Source of the DNA: UBA6614 sp002433235
GTDB lineage: Bacteria > Verrucomicrobiota > Verrucomicrobiia > Limisphaerales > UBA1100
NCBI GenBank assembly: GCA_002433235.1
Contig: DJHS01000101.1
Span: 1 to 64,000 of the forward strand
DNA: 64,000 nucleotides
Direction: 5' to 3'
Shown: positions 17,328 through 27,215 of the stretch, in pieces
Layout of the letters: each line of letters starts with the position of its first letter
How positions within the stretch are numbered: the first letter of the stretch is position 1
Translations under genes and position numbers: made by a program
Notes under the pieces: model-generated
Told to the model about the DNA's origin: nothing
Databases searched by the model: none
The model's input: the letters and a program-made list of their open reading frames with translations, nothing else

Positions 17328-17908
17328 AATGGCCATCGCTCATTCTGGCTTCGGGGTCACCACGGAGACGGGAGTTGTTGGAGGAGCTGGGGGTACGGTT
17401 CAAGGTGGTGACGGAGGATGTTGAGGAATTGTCGGGCGGGCATATGACGCCGGTGGAATTGTGCCGCGCGAATGCGTTCCGCAAGGCACAGGTGGTGGCA
17501 ATGCGACACCCGGAGCGACTGGTGTTGGGGGCGGATACTTTGGTCCATCTTGGGGCAGAAGCGTTCGGCAAGCCGGGTTCCATGGCGGGTGCACGGCGGA
17601 TGTTGAGACGGTTGAGCGGGCAGGTGCATGAAGTGACAACGGCGTGTTGTCTTACCCAATGGCGTCCGCCCAAGCGGATGGTGTTTGTCGAGACGACGCG
17701 GGTGCGATTTGGGACGTTAAGTGACAGGCAGATTCGCCGATACTTGGCGGCGGTGAATCCGCTGGACAAGGCGGGAGGGTACGCAATCCAAGAGCATGGG
17801 GAATGGATCGTGGAGTGGATTGACGGATCGTTTACCAACGTGGTGGGCCTGCCGGTGGGGCGGGTGCGGGCGGAACTGGAGACTTGGCACGGGCGTGAGA
17901 TGGTTTGA
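17324..17908 (+). CDS. maf: Maf-like nucleotide pyrophosphatase
   Basis: A 194-residue Maf/Ham1-fold protein. LILASGSPRRRELLEELG (residues 6-23) is the defining N-terminal motif; GADTLVHLG holds the catalytic Asp; KPGSMAGARRMLRRLSGQVH is the next conserved block; and NPLDKAGGYAIQEHG the last. Maf proteins hydrolyse non-canonical or UTP/dTTP nucleotides to monophosphates and were first linked to septum formation. Its TTG start overlaps the upstream stop; no in-frame ATG is suitable. Confidence 0.9.
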   Translation: MKWPSLILASGSPRRRELLEELGVRFKVVTEDVEELSGGHMTPVELCRANAFRKAQVVAMRHPERLVLGADTLVHLGAEAFGKPGSMAGARRMLRRLSGQVHEVTTACCLTQWRPPKRMVFVETTRVRFGTLSDRQIRRYLAAVNPLDKAGGYAIQEHGEWIVEWIDGSFTNVVGLPVGRVRAELETWHGREMV

Positions 17909-17946
17909 CCGGGCCTTGGTGGCTCCCTAGACTGCGCGGCTATTTG

Positions 17947-19518
17947 ATGAAGGTTTTGGTATGTGACAATGTTTCCGCCAAGGGCGTGGCGTTTCTTGAA
18001 GCGCAGCAGGGCCTTGAGGTGGTGGCGGTTGAGGGTGGTTTATCCGATGAACTGCTGCGAGACGGTGAGGCGATCATTGTTCGCTCGGCCACGAGGGTGA
18101 CGCGTGAGGTGATGGATAAGGCGCCACGGTTGCGTGTGGTGGGGCGGGCTGGTGTCGGAGTGGACAATGTGGATGTGGAGGCGGCCACGGAGCGGGGTAT
18201 CGTGGTGATGAATACGCCGAGCGGGAACACGATTTCCACGGCAGAGTTGACCTTCAGCATGTTGATGGCACTGGCGCGCAAGATTCCGCAGGCGCACATG
18301 GCGATGAAGGGCGGAGCGTGGGACCGCAAAAAATTTGGAGGCACGGAACTGAGCGGCAAGACGCTGGGCGTGCTGGGCATGGGGCGAATTGGGAGCCAGG
18401 TGGCGCGTCGGGCAATTGCGTTCGGGATGCGTGTGTTGGCCTTTGATCCGTACCTGTCCTTGAGCAAGGCGCGCGCGCAACAGGTGGAATTGTTGGAACT
18501 GGATGAAATTTTCGAGCGGGCAGATTTCATAACGGTCCACATGCCCTTGAGCGAGGAGACCCGGAATATGCTGGACGCGGCGGCGTTCGCAAAAATGAAG
18601 GAAGGGGTATATCTGGTGAATTGTGCCCGGGGTGGCATCATTAACGAGGCGGATTTGGTGGCCGCTGTTGGCGATGGAAAGGTTGCTGGGGCGGCACTGG
18701 ATGTTTATGAATCGGAACCGTTGCCGGAAGATTCGCCCCTGCGAGGTGTCTCGGAAATAGTGATGACGCCCCACTTGGGCGCGAGTACGAAGGAGGCGCA
18801 GGAGAGTGTGGGGCTGGAGGTGGCAGAGGCCGTCACGGACTATCTGGTGAACGGGGCGGTGCGCAATGCGGTGAACATGCCGAGCTTGGACGCGAAGACC
18901 TATGAATCGGTGAAGCCATATCTGGAACTGGGAGAAAAACTGGGGCGATTGGTGGCGCAGCTTGCGCCCAAGCGCAACGAGCGTCTGGTGATCACCTATG
19001 GCGGCAAGGCTGCGGAGGTGCCGGCTGACCCGGTCACGCGCTACGTTTTAATGGGCTTCCTGTCAATGGCGGGCGGACAGGATGTCAACCCGGTCAATGT
19101 TAGGAGCTTGGCCAGTTCGCTGGGATTGATGGTTGAGGAGATTAAGGCGCATGAAGGACCGGACTATGCAGAATGGATGCACGTGGGTGCGGAATCGGAC
19201 GGGGAGAGCGTGTCTGCGGGGGGAACATTCTTTGGCACACAGCCACGGATTGTCAGGCTCTCGGGGCACAATGTGGAGATTGTGCCGGAGGGCGTGTTGT
19301 TCATCATGAATAATAGCGACAAACCGGGCATGGTCGGATACATTGGTTCACTGATGGGCGAGCACAAGGTGAACATCGCCAGCATGAGCTTGAACCGCGA
19401 CGAGGCGGGGGGCAATGCGCTGACGGTGCTGAATCTGGACAGTGTTCCCCCGGACGCCTTGTTGGACAAGGTAAACGCTGACCCGGATATCTCCAATGTG
19501 CGGGTGGTGAAACTATAA
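17947..19518 (+). CDS. serA: D-3-phosphoglycerate dehydrogenase
   Basis: A 523-residue long-form SerA, first step of serine synthesis (3-phosphoglycerate to 3-phosphohydroxypyruvate, NAD). It has VVGRAGVGVDNVDVEAATER, the Rossmann motif LGVLGMGRIGSQVARRA (residues about 138-154), the catalytic Arg in VNCARGG, Glu in YESEPLP and His in TPHLGAST. After residue 310 come the allosteric substrate-binding domain and a C-terminal ACT domain (KPGMVGYIGSLMGEHKVNIA), the site of serine feedback. ATG at 17947 was chosen by family start. Confidence 0.95.
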   Translation: MKVLVCDNVSAKGVAFLEAQQGLEVVAVEGGLSDELLRDGEAIIVRSATRVTREVMDKAPRLRVVGRAGVGVDNVDVEAATERGIVVMNTPSGNTISTAELTFSMLMALARKIPQAHMAMKGGAWDRKKFGGTELSGKTLGVLGMGRIGSQVARRAIAFGMRVLAFDPYLSLSKARAQQVELLELDEIFERADFITVHMPLSEETRNMLDAAAFAKMKEGVYLVNCARGGIINEADLVAAVGDGKVAGAALDVYESEPLPEDSPLRGVSEIVMTPHLGASTKEAQESVGLEVAEAVTDYLVNGAVRNAVNMPSLDAKTYESVKPYLELGEKLGRLVAQLAPKRNERLVITYGGKAAEVPADPVTRYVLMGFLSMAGGQDVNPVNVRSLASSLGLMVEEIKAHEGPDYAEWMHVGAESDGESVSAGGTFFGTQPRIVRLSGHNVEIVPEGVLFIMNNSDKPGMVGYIGSLMGEHKVNIASMSLNRDEAGGNALTVLNLDSVPPDALLDKVNADPDISNVRVVKL

Positions 19519-19524
19519 GATGCC

Positions 19525-20520
19525 ATGAGGGCGACTCGTTTGATGTCGGTGGCCATAGCCTGCGTACTCGTATGTTGGGGTTGGGGGGATGGCTTGGATG
19601 ACTTGTTTCCCAAGTCAAACAAGGTGGTGGCCGAGGGGCAGGGGGTCAAGGTGACCCGCTCGGAACTGGACGCGGCCGTGAAATTTTCCCTGATGAATTC
19701 CGCAGCGGAAGGTATCCCTTTGGCGGTGGCTCCCCAAGCATTGGAGGAACAGTTGTTGCATGAGTTGATCTTTGCCCGTTTGGCCTTCGGCCGGGCAACG
19801 CGAAACGACCGCAGTCAGGCCTATACCCAAGCGAAAGAGGCTTATAACAACCAACTGGCCGGTTACACGAGTGAAAGGGCGTTTAACCTACGCGTGGCGG
19901 CAATGGGCATCAGCACAAACGCCTATCGAAAGCGGCTATATGAGGAGGCATTGGCCCGGGCGGTGATGGACCGGGAATTGACTTCCAAGATCGACATCAC
20001 TGAGGGGCAATGTCGCAAGTTTTACGAGGACAACCAAAAAAACTGGACGGAGCCGGAGCAGGTACGTGTTCAGCATGTTTTGCTCGCGACCATGAACCCC
20101 GTGACCGGACTGGAGCTTTCCGAGTCGGGCAAGGCACAAAAACGGCAGCAGGCTGAGCAGGTGCGTACGCTGGCATTGCAGGGGCGCAAGTTTGAGGAGT
20201 TGGTTTTAAATTTTTCTGAGGATCCGGGAACACGGCGCAAGGGAGGCGAGTACACATTTGCGCGTGGGGTGATGGCGCCCGAGTTTGAGCGGGTGTCATT
20301 TGCGATGCAGGCCAATCAGATCAGCCGCGTGGTGGAGACTAAATTTGGATTTCACGTCATTCGCATGGTTCAGCGGATTCCAAAAAAAGTGAAGCCTTTC
20401 ATCGAACTGCAAAAGGACATTCGCAAACACCTCGCGGAGCAGGAGGCATCGGTGCGCCTTCCGGGTTACTACAAAAAGCTGCGTGAGGATGCAGAGGTGA
20501 AGGTGACGCTCGGCCCGTGA
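19525..20520 (+). CDS. Periplasmic parvulin-type peptidyl-prolyl isomerase (SurA/PpiC-like)
   Basis: A 331-residue protein with an N-terminal signal sequence (LMSVAIACVLVCWGWG), a SurA-N-like helical region (about 35-165) and one rotamase domain (about 175-285): VQHVLLAT, FEELVLNFSEDPGTRRKGGE, then VETKFGFHVIRM. Such proteins help fold or deliver outer-membrane proteins in the periplasm. Starts 6 bases after serA. Client proteins cannot be told from sequence. Confidence 0.85.
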   Translation: MRATRLMSVAIACVLVCWGWGDGLDDLFPKSNKVVAEGQGVKVTRSELDAAVKFSLMNSAAEGIPLAVAPQALEEQLLHELIFARLAFGRATRNDRSQAYTQAKEAYNNQLAGYTSERAFNLRVAAMGISTNAYRKRLYEEALARAVMDRELTSKIDITEGQCRKFYEDNQKNWTEPEQVRVQHVLLATMNPVTGLELSESGKAQKRQQAEQVRTLALQGRKFEELVLNFSEDPGTRRKGGEYTFARGVMAPEFERVSFAMQANQISRVVETKFGFHVIRMVQRIPKKVKPFIELQKDIRKHLAEQEASVRLPGYYKKLREDAEVKVTLGP

Positions 20521-20523
20521 GCG

Positions 20524-21003
20524 TCAGTCATATTTTTTAACAAACCGTTTGCGGGGCTCGTCGTCGTCTTCGTCATCACCGGCTTCTGCCGCAGGCTTGC
20601 CGGGGGAGGGGCTTGCCGGATTCTCAGGGGCGTGGTTTTCAGCGGGATCAGCAGTCGCGGAATCGTTCGTTGAATCTTCCGGCTCTTCGGGGGTTGGCAG
20701 GCTGTCCTCCGGGGTTGACCCGACTGTTTCCACGTATGCCATGCGAAGCTGGTGGAGGCTATCCCGAACCATCTGGATTTCCTCGAGCCCCAAGCCTGTG
20801 GAATCCTTGTCAAGCAACTCAAGCTGGTCGATGATGCGCTTGGCCTTGGGGGCATCGGTGACAGGCTTGTCGAGCGCGGGGTGACGCGCACGGCCAAGGA
20901 GCATCATGCAGGTGGTGATTTGTGCCTGCAACGACTCGGCGAACAGCGCGGCAGCAATTTGCTCCGGGCTCGGGCTCATGGGTGGCATGGGGCCGGTATC
21001 CAT
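20524..21003 (-). CDS. DUF1844 family protein with acidic tail
   Basis: A 159-residue protein. Residues 14-95 match the DUF1844 pattern: a helix with ALFAESLQAQITTCMMLLG, then AKRIIDQLELLDKDSTGLGL and VRDSLHQLRMAYV. The last 60 residues are Pro/Glu/Asp-rich and disordered, ending RKRFVKKYD. Function unknown. It lies convergent to the rotamase gene, with 3 bases between stops. Confidence 0.8.
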   Translation of the reverse strand: MDTGPMPPMSPSPEQIAAALFAESLQAQITTCMMLLGRARHPALDKPVTDAPKAKRIIDQLELLDKDSTGLGLEEIQMVRDSLHQLRMAYVETVGSTPEDSLPTPEEPEDSTNDSATADPAENHAPENPASPSPGKPAAEAGDDEDDDEPRKRFVKKYD

Positions 21004-21148
21004 GCGGCTATTCTGGCGGGGGACTTGCCGGTTGGGCGATCAAAAAATTCCGGCGGCCCTCGTGGGACAACCTGTGAATTGGGTGCCGAAAAGAAAGAAT
21101 AAGGTCCGCTGGATTAAACGGTTGTGATGCGCAGAATCCCTCCCGGGT

Positions 21149-22450
21149 ATGAAAGAGAAAACGCCGGTAATCATATTGTTAGCCACCACACTGGGGCTGG
21201 GAATTCTTTTGGTTGTGCAACACAACAGCGCCAAGGCACGCGAGCAGGCTGCCGCAAATGAGCATCAAAAGAAAGTCGTGGATTTCAAGGACCAAGTCGC
21301 CATTTTGCAGGAGGGTTTGGACAAGGCCAAGAAGGATGTGTCCGACAAGGATGATGATGTGGCATCGCTGGCGGCGCAGTTGACGGCTGCCGAGCAGTCA
21401 ACCACGGACACACAAGCCAGCCTAGACGCCATGACTCAGGAGCGGGACACCACGAACACCAAGCTGACGGATGCGGAGGCACAGCTGGCGGCGAGTCAGC
21501 AGGATTTGCTTGTCACCAAGGAGAATATGACCGCCGTTGAGACTCGACTGGGTCAAACGGCGCAGGAATTGCAGCAAGTCAAGGCCGACGTGGCCACCAA
21601 GACGCAGGCCCTAACCGATGCCGACCGCAAGCTGAAAGAGGCCACGGCGAAGATCACTGAAGTCGAAGAGGAGGTAGAGAGGAAGAATGAAGCGCTTGCC
21701 ACGGCGGTGAAGGAACTGGAGGATGGCCAGAATCGCATTGCCCAGCTGGAAGGCGACCTGAAGGTGGTGACCGAGCAGGTGGGTGCGTTCAAGAACCAGA
21801 TTGGCAACTTGGAGCAGAACATTGCCGTGACCCAGCAGAAACTCGACGCCGCCGAGGGTGACCGCGCTTTCCTGCTTCGGGAACTCAAGCGCATGCAGGA
21901 GGAAAAAGCCGCGCTTGAAAAACAGCTCAACAACCTCGAGTTTGTACAGGCGCAGTACAAGAAGCTGAAGTCCGAGTGGGTCGCCGGCGAGCGTCTGCGT
22001 ATGATCCGGGAGCAGATTGGCTACTTCCGGCCGAATGGACAGAAGAAGGGCAGCCTGCATAATCTGGCTAGGTTGAATGCCCGTGACCGTCAAAAGTCCG
22101 CGGCCGAGGATGGCAAGCCCGGCTTGGATCCAAGCAAATTGAGTGTGGAACTGAAAAATGACGGGTCGGTGACCATTACCACTCCGGATGGCGAATCCAA
22201 GGTCGTGACGCCGGAGCCGAAGGAGGAGCCGAATGACTCTACGCCAGCGCCGCAACCGGAGGGGGCCGTTGAGGAACCCAAGGGTGTGGTGACACCAGCG
22301 GCGGAGGAACCCGTGCAGCCCAAAATTGAAACACCGGACCCGGGCAATTCAGAAGCACCCGAGGCTCCCAAGCCTGCGGAACCTAGTGAGGATACCCCTG
22401 CGGCTCCATCGGTAGAGCCTACGTCCGCGCCGGCACCCGCCAACCCGTGA
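21149..22450 (+). CDS. Membrane-anchored coiled-coil protein of unknown function
   Basis: A 433-residue protein. Residues 5-25 form one membrane segment (VIILLATTLGLGILLVVQHN); residues about 30-275 are an almost unbroken coiled coil rich in Ala, Glu, Gln, Lys and Thr; residues 330-433 are a Pro/Glu/Ala-rich tail that is probably disordered. No catalytic motif is seen. The shape suggests a spacer or scaffold on the periplasmic side of the inner membrane. Its stop overlaps the GTG start of moaA. Confidence 0.75.
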   Translation: MKEKTPVIILLATTLGLGILLVVQHNSAKAREQAAANEHQKKVVDFKDQVAILQEGLDKAKKDVSDKDDDVASLAAQLTAAEQSTTDTQASLDAMTQERDTTNTKLTDAEAQLAASQQDLLVTKENMTAVETRLGQTAQELQQVKADVATKTQALTDADRKLKEATAKITEVEEEVERKNEALATAVKELEDGQNRIAQLEGDLKVVTEQVGAFKNQIGNLEQNIAVTQQKLDAAEGDRAFLLRELKRMQEEKAALEKQLNNLEFVQAQYKKLKSEWVAGERLRMIREQIGYFRPNGQKKGSLHNLARLNARDRQKSAAEDGKPGLDPSKLSVELKNDGSVTITTPDGESKVVTPEPKEEPNDSTPAPQPEGAVEEPKGVVTPAAEEPVQPKIETPDPGNSEAPEAPKPAEPSEDTPAAPSVEPTSAPAPANP

Positions 22451-23502
22451 GCGTGAGCGCGTCCGGACGGTTGAAAGATTCGTTTGGCCGCACATTGCGC
22501 GACCTGCGGATCTCCATTACCGACCGTTGTAATTTCCGCTGCCTCTACTGTCTGCCGGAGACGGAAGAGGCGGCGGATTTTTATCGTCAAGGGACGGACG
22601 GCGATTCCAAGCCCATCCCGCGCGACTGGAAGCCTCGCTCGCATTTCCTGAGTTATGAGGAGATTGAGCGGGTGGCGCGCGTCTCTGTAAAGCGGGGTAT
22701 CACCAAGCTGCGCCTCACGGGCGGCGAGCCGCTTTTGCGACGTGATGTGCCGGTATTGATTCGCAAACTCGCCGCGCTTCCGGTTGAGGACTTGGCGATG
22801 ACAACCAATGGATTTCATTTTGCGCGTCACGCCGAGGAGTTGCGAGCGGCGGGTTTGCGGCGGGTGAGCTTCAGCTTGGATTCGTTGGACCGCGATAATT
22901 TTAAAAAAATGACGGGGCGGGACGGGCTGGAGGAGGTCTTGTCCGCCATTCGACAAGCCCGCTCCCTAGGCTTTCAGCCGGTCAAGGTCAACGCAGTCGT
23001 CATTCGCGGACTGAATGACCACGAGATTGAGGCGTTGGCCGAATTTGCCCGGGCGGAGGAGATCAGTTTTCGTTTTATCGAATTCATGCCGTTGGATTCC
23101 GGTCGTGTCTGGCAAAAGGATCATGTGGTGACTGGCCGGGAAATTCTCGGGCGGCTCAGGGCACGTTTTGATTTGGAGCCGGCCGATCGTGAACATGCTG
23201 CCGCCACAGCCAAGCGTTGGCGCTTCAAGGGTTGTTCTTCTGAGATTGGCCTCATCATGCCCGTTAGCGAGCCGTTTTGTGGAAATTGCAACCGGATTCG
23301 CCTGACATCTGACGGGAAAATTCGCACATGCCTATTCAGTTTGCATGAACATGATCTCAAGCCGCTGCTGCGCGGAAGCGCTACTGATTCCGAAATTGCC
23401 CAGTGGCTGGATGGCGTTGCCCTGAAAAAGGAAGAGCGCCACCATATCGGCGAGACAGATTTCGAGCAGCCCGACCGCACGATGAGCGCCATTGGCGGCT
23501 GA
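22447..23502 (+). CDS. moaA: GTP 3',8-cyclase (molybdenum cofactor synthesis)
   Basis: A 351-residue radical SAM enzyme. The first [4Fe-4S] motif is CNFRCLYC (C-x3-C-x2-C); the SAM-binding GGEP is in KLRLTGGEPLLRRDV. The C-terminal cluster is CGNCNRIRLTSDGKIRTCLF (C-x2-C...C). The chain ends in GG, essential for the MoaA reaction. It converts GTP to the 3',8-cyclo intermediate of molybdopterin. A roughly 25-residue insertion after the first cluster (about residues 38-62) is longer than in E. coli MoaA. GTG start at 22447; no other moa gene is present here. Confidence 0.93.
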   Translation: MSVSASGRLKDSFGRTLRDLRISITDRCNFRCLYCLPETEEAADFYRQGTDGDSKPIPRDWKPRSHFLSYEEIERVARVSVKRGITKLRLTGGEPLLRRDVPVLIRKLAALPVEDLAMTTNGFHFARHAEELRAAGLRRVSFSLDSLDRDNFKKMTGRDGLEEVLSAIRQARSLGFQPVKVNAVVIRGLNDHEIEALAEFARAEEISFRFIEFMPLDSGRVWQKDHVVTGREILGRLRARFDLEPADREHAAATAKRWRFKGCSSEIGLIMPVSEPFCGNCNRIRLTSDGKIRTCLFSLHEHDLKPLLRGSATDSEIAQWLDGVALKKEERHHIGETDFEQPDRTMSAIGG

Positions 23503-23541
23503 TGCCTTGCTCCTTCCTGCGCAATTCCCCATCATCCCGCC

Positions 23542-24441
23542 GTGCGTTTTATTCGCGACATTTTTGCTGAGGCCAGCGCCGAGGGACGGCCGGTGGTTTC
23601 CTGTGAGTTTTTTCCCACCAAAACTCCCGAGGGCGAGCGTAGTTTGCTGGAGAAAACCATTCCGCGCCTCAAAGCGGCGGGGCCGTCATTTTGCTCGGTG
23701 ACTTATGGCGCTGGGGGCAGCACGCGCGGCAAGACTCTGGACATTGTCGAAGCCATCCAGAATGAGCACGATCTTCCGGCCATGGCGCACTTGACGTGCG
23801 TGGGGTCCACGGCGGAGGACATCGGCGGATTTTTAAACGAGGCCCAGGCGCGCGGAATCAAAAATATTCTCGCCCTGAGAGGTGATCCACCTGCCGGGGA
23901 AAATGTATTTGTGAAACCGGAGGGTGGCTTTGAGTTTTCGTATCAACTGGTCGAAGCTATCCATGCACACGGAGGCTTCTCGATTGGCACGGCGGGTTTT
24001 CCAGAGGGCCATATCGCCTGCACGGAGGGGAAGGATGTGGACTGGCAGCGCCTCAAGGAGAAAGTGGATCACGGTGCTGATTTTGTTATCACACAATTGT
24101 TTTTCGATAATGAAGATTTTTTCCGGTTTCGGGACCATCTGCGCAGCTTGGGCATGGGTCGGCCAATTACCGCGGGCATTATCCCGATACTGAGTGGTGC
24201 GCAAATTCGGCGGTTCACGGACTTGTGCGGGGCCAAGCTGACGCCTGCTCTATCCGCGAAACTTGAGGAATTGGGGGATGATAACGACGCTGTTCGCCAG
24301 TTCGGAGTCCAGTACGCTACGGAGCAGTGCCAAGGCCTGTTGAAGGCGGGTGTCGAGGGGCTCCACTTTTATACCCTGAACAAGTCGTATTCTACGGTTC
24401 AAATTCTCGATAATCTCGGCCTTGCTGGTCAAGTTGAATGA
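23542..24441 (+). CDS. metF: Methylenetetrahydrofolate reductase
   Basis: A 299-residue FAD-dependent TIM-barrel enzyme that reduces 5,10-methylene-THF to 5-methyl-THF for methionine synthesis. CEFFPTKTPEGE holds the catalytic Glu; CSVTYGAGGSTRGKT and HLTCVGST are conserved substrate blocks; ILALRGDPP and FVITQLFFDNEDFFRF follow in the expected order. GTG start at 23542. coaE overlaps its stop by ATGA (24438-24441). Confidence 0.93.
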   Translation: MRFIRDIFAEASAEGRPVVSCEFFPTKTPEGERSLLEKTIPRLKAAGPSFCSVTYGAGGSTRGKTLDIVEAIQNEHDLPAMAHLTCVGSTAEDIGGFLNEAQARGIKNILALRGDPPAGENVFVKPEGGFEFSYQLVEAIHAHGGFSIGTAGFPEGHIACTEGKDVDWQRLKEKVDHGADFVITQLFFDNEDFFRFRDHLRSLGMGRPITAGIIPILSGAQIRRFTDLCGAKLTPALSAKLEELGDDNDAVRQFGVQYATEQCQGLLKAGVEGLHFYTLNKSYSTVQILDNLGLAGQVE

Positions 24442-25022
24442 ATAAAATCCTTGGGCTCACGGGTGGGATTGGGATGGGTAAAACCACTGTGGCACGATTG
24501 TTGGGAAAGGCGGGCTGGCCGGTCGTGGATTCAGATGACTTGGCGCGTGATGTGGTGCGACCGGACCAACCCGCACTCGAGGAAATCCGGCGGATTTTTG
24601 GGGACGAATTTATCCAGACTGATGGCCGGCTGGATCGTGCCAAGATGGCGGAACATGTCTTTAGAGATTCTTTGGCCCGAGAATGTTTGGAGGGCATCAT
24701 ACACCCTCGAGTGCGTGAAAGCTGGCAGGAATCTATCGCTGGCTGGCGCAAGGCGAGGCAAGGGGGAGTGGTGGTGATCCCCCTATTGTTTGAGGTGGGT
24801 GCGGAGTCAAATTTTGATGCTGTTTTGTGTGTTGCCTGTACGGCGGAAACCCAGATGGCCCGCCTGCGAGAAAGGGGTTGGGGCGATACTCAGGTCCGCC
24901 AACGAATGGAAGCGCAACTAGGCATCGAAACCAAAATGGACCGCTCCGACCACGTGTTATGGAACGAGGGCGAAATAGAGGCACTTGAGGTTCAACTGAG
25001 GCAACTGGGGCTGGTGGATTAG
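24438..25022 (+). CDS. coaE: Dephospho-CoA kinase
   Basis: A 194-residue P-loop kinase, last step of coenzyme A synthesis. Walker A is GLTGGIGMGKTTVARLL (residues 6-22), followed by VVDSDDLARDVV and a CoA-domain block HPRVRESWQ. VIPLLFEVG is the family's second conserved strand. It overlaps metF by 4 bases and is followed 9 bases later by glgB. Confidence 0.93.
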   Translation: MNKILGLTGGIGMGKTTVARLLGKAGWPVVDSDDLARDVVRPDQPALEEIRRIFGDEFIQTDGRLDRAKMAEHVFRDSLARECLEGIIHPRVRESWQESIAGWRKARQGGVVVIPLLFEVGAESNFDAVLCVACTAETQMARLRERGWGDTQVRQRMEAQLGIETKMDRSDHVLWNEGEIEALEVQLRQLGLVD

Positions 25023-25031
25023 TTTTTCAAA

Positions 25032-27215
25032 TTGATTTTATCCGAATCCGAATTGACTGCGCTGGATGCGCGACGCCACGCCGTTCCCCATGGCGTGTTG
25101 GGTATGCACTTGATGGAGGATGGAGTGGTGGTGCGAGCGTTGCTGCCGCAGGCATGTGCAGTGGCGGCCATGGCCCTGAACGCGGGCGGACCGGTGGTGC
25201 CCCTGCGCCGGCTGGGGCGAACGGATATCTTTGAGGGGCTCATGGGCGATGTGACGGAGATGTTTCCCTATGAACTGGCGATCGAATGGGAAAGTGGGGA
25301 GCAATGGCGGACGCGGGATCCTTATTCGTTCGAGCCGACGGTTGGCGAGCAGGACCTTTACTTGTTTGGCCAGGGAGACGAGCGGCGGATTTTCAACAAG
25401 CTGGGAGCGCATCCGCTTGAGTTGAATGGAGTGAATGGGACTGCGTTTGCCGTATGGGCACCCAACGCGGCACGGGTGAGCGTGAAGGGGGATTTTAATT
25501 ATTGGCGCGCAGACTCGCATCTTATGCGCCGGCTTGGAGACTCCGGGGTTTGGGAGTTGTTTGTGCCGGGAGTTGGGGAGGGGGTGCATTACAAGTTTGA
25601 CCTGCTGACGCTAGGTGGGGAGGTGCGTGAGAAAACGGATCCTTTCGGGTTTTTCTTCGAGTCTGCTCCGAAGAACGCGGCGATTGTCTGGAATCCGAGG
25701 AAGTTTGCCTGGGGTGATGGGGAATGGATGGAGGCGCGGAGCAAGTCAGACCCATCGCGCAGACCGATGAGCATTTATGAACTGCACATGGGTTCGTGGC
25801 GCCGAAAAGCAAATGGGAATTCCTTTAACTATCGGGAATTGGCGGGGCCGCTGGTCGATTATGTGTTGGAGATGGGCTTCACGCATGTGGAATTTTTGCC
25901 GCTGGCTGAGCATGCGTATTATCCATCCTGGGGATATCAGGTAACGGGTTTTTATGCGCCCACAAACCGGTATGGGACGCCGGAGGATCTGCAGTTTCTG
26001 ATCAATGCACTGCATATAGCGGGGATTGGCGTGCTAGTGGACTGGGTGCCCGCGCATTTTCCACGGGATGATTGGGCGTTGGCGCGGTTTGATGGGGAGG
26101 CGTTGTTTGAATATGCGGACGAGCGCAAGGCCCATCACCCGGAATGGGGGACGCTGGTGTTTGATTATGGGCGGCACGAGGTCAGGAACTTTCTCGTGGC
26201 CAATGCGTTGTATTGGTACGACATGTTTCATGTGGATGGGTTGCGGGTGGACGCGGTGGCATCAATGTTGTATTTGGACTATGGGCGCAAGGAGGGGGAA
26301 TGGGTGCCGAATGTGCATGGGGATAACCGAAATTTGGAGGCGGTTGAGTTTTTAAGGCATGCCAATCATGTGGTACACTCGGAGCATACGGGAGTGGTAA
26401 TGATTGCCGAGGAGTCGACGGATTGGCCGCGGGTGACAGGTTCGCCCGCCGCGGACGGGCTTGGATTTTCGTTAAAGTGGGACTTGGGCTGGATGCACGA
26501 TACCTTGGGATATTTCCAGCATGAGGGAGTTCACCGGCAATGGCATCAGGATGAGCTGACATTTTCCATGTTGTACCGGAGCAACGAGAATTACCTGCGA
26601 CCGTTGTCGCACGATGAAGTGGTTCACGAAAAACGGTCGTTGTTAATGCGGATGCCCGGGGATGGTTGGCAGCGGTTGGCGAACTTGCGGGCCTTGCTGG
26701 GGGGACAATGGGGATTTCCGGGTAAGCAGTTGTTGTTCATGGGAGGAGAACTAGGACAGCCGACGGAGTGGAGCGAGGATGGAGAAGTGCCGTGGGAATT
26801 GATGGAGGTGCAGGGGCACGAGGGTGTGCGGCGGTGGGTGGCGGATTTGAACAGGCTTTATGTTGGCGAGCCGGCGTTCTGGGAGGCGGACTACGAGGAA
26901 TCGGGCTTCTATTGGGTGGATTGCTCGGATCATGCCTCCAGTGTGGTTTCATTCGTGCGACAGGATTTGGCCTGTTCGCGCCAAGTGTTGGTGGTGTTGA
27001 ATTTAACTTCTACACCGCGAATGAGCTATAGGCTTGGCTTGCCGCGTGACGGCTGGTGGCATGAAGCCTTGAACAGTGATGCGGAGATTTATGGCGGCGG
27101 GAATTTCGGAAATGGAGGGGGAGTCATGGCGGAACCCGTTCTCTGGCACGGCCAACCGTTTTCGGCTGAATTTGTACTGCCGCCCCTAGGATGCCTGATG
27201 TTTCAGCGGAGTTGA
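25032..27215 (+). CDS. glgB: 1,4-alpha-glucan branching enzyme
   Basis: A 727-residue GH13 enzyme that adds alpha-1,6 branches to glycogen. An N-terminal domain and a CBM48 domain (FAVWAPNAARVSVKGDFNYW, about residues 140-160) precede the catalytic barrel. Catalytic-region blocks are FTHVEFLPLAEH, DWVPAHFPRDDWAL, the nucleophile Asp in GLRVDAVASMLYLDY, the acid/base Glu in MIAEESTDWPRV, and LSHDEVVHEKRS. The start is a TTG at 25032; no ATG is in place before the conserved N-terminal PHGVLGMH, so the TTG is favoured. It is the only glycogen gene in the window. Confidence 0.92.
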   Translation: MILSESELTALDARRHAVPHGVLGMHLMEDGVVVRALLPQACAVAAMALNAGGPVVPLRRLGRTDIFEGLMGDVTEMFPYELAIEWESGEQWRTRDPYSFEPTVGEQDLYLFGQGDERRIFNKLGAHPLELNGVNGTAFAVWAPNAARVSVKGDFNYWRADSHLMRRLGDSGVWELFVPGVGEGVHYKFDLLTLGGEVREKTDPFGFFFESAPKNAAIVWNPRKFAWGDGEWMEARSKSDPSRRPMSIYELHMGSWRRKANGNSFNYRELAGPLVDYVLEMGFTHVEFLPLAEHAYYPSWGYQVTGFYAPTNRYGTPEDLQFLINALHIAGIGVLVDWVPAHFPRDDWALARFDGEALFEYADERKAHHPEWGTLVFDYGRHEVRNFLVANALYWYDMFHVDGLRVDAVASMLYLDYGRKEGEWVPNVHGDNRNLEAVEFLRHANHVVHSEHTGVVMIAEESTDWPRVTGSPAADGLGFSLKWDLGWMHDTLGYFQHEGVHRQWHQDELTFSMLYRSNENYLRPLSHDEVVHEKRSLLMRMPGDGWQRLANLRALLGGQWGFPGKQLLFMGGELGQPTEWSEDGEVPWELMEVQGHEGVRRWVADLNRLYVGEPAFWEADYEESGFYWVDCSDHASSVVSFVRQDLACSRQVLVVLNLTSTPRMSYRLGLPRDGWWHEALNSDAEIYGGGNFGNGGGVMAEPVLWHGQPFSAEFVLPPLGCLMFQRS

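Noticed and set aside
22090..22956. Minus-strand open frame opposite the coiled-coil protein and moaA
   Set aside because: Spans two well-supported plus-strand genes; its low-complexity composition mirrors their codons.
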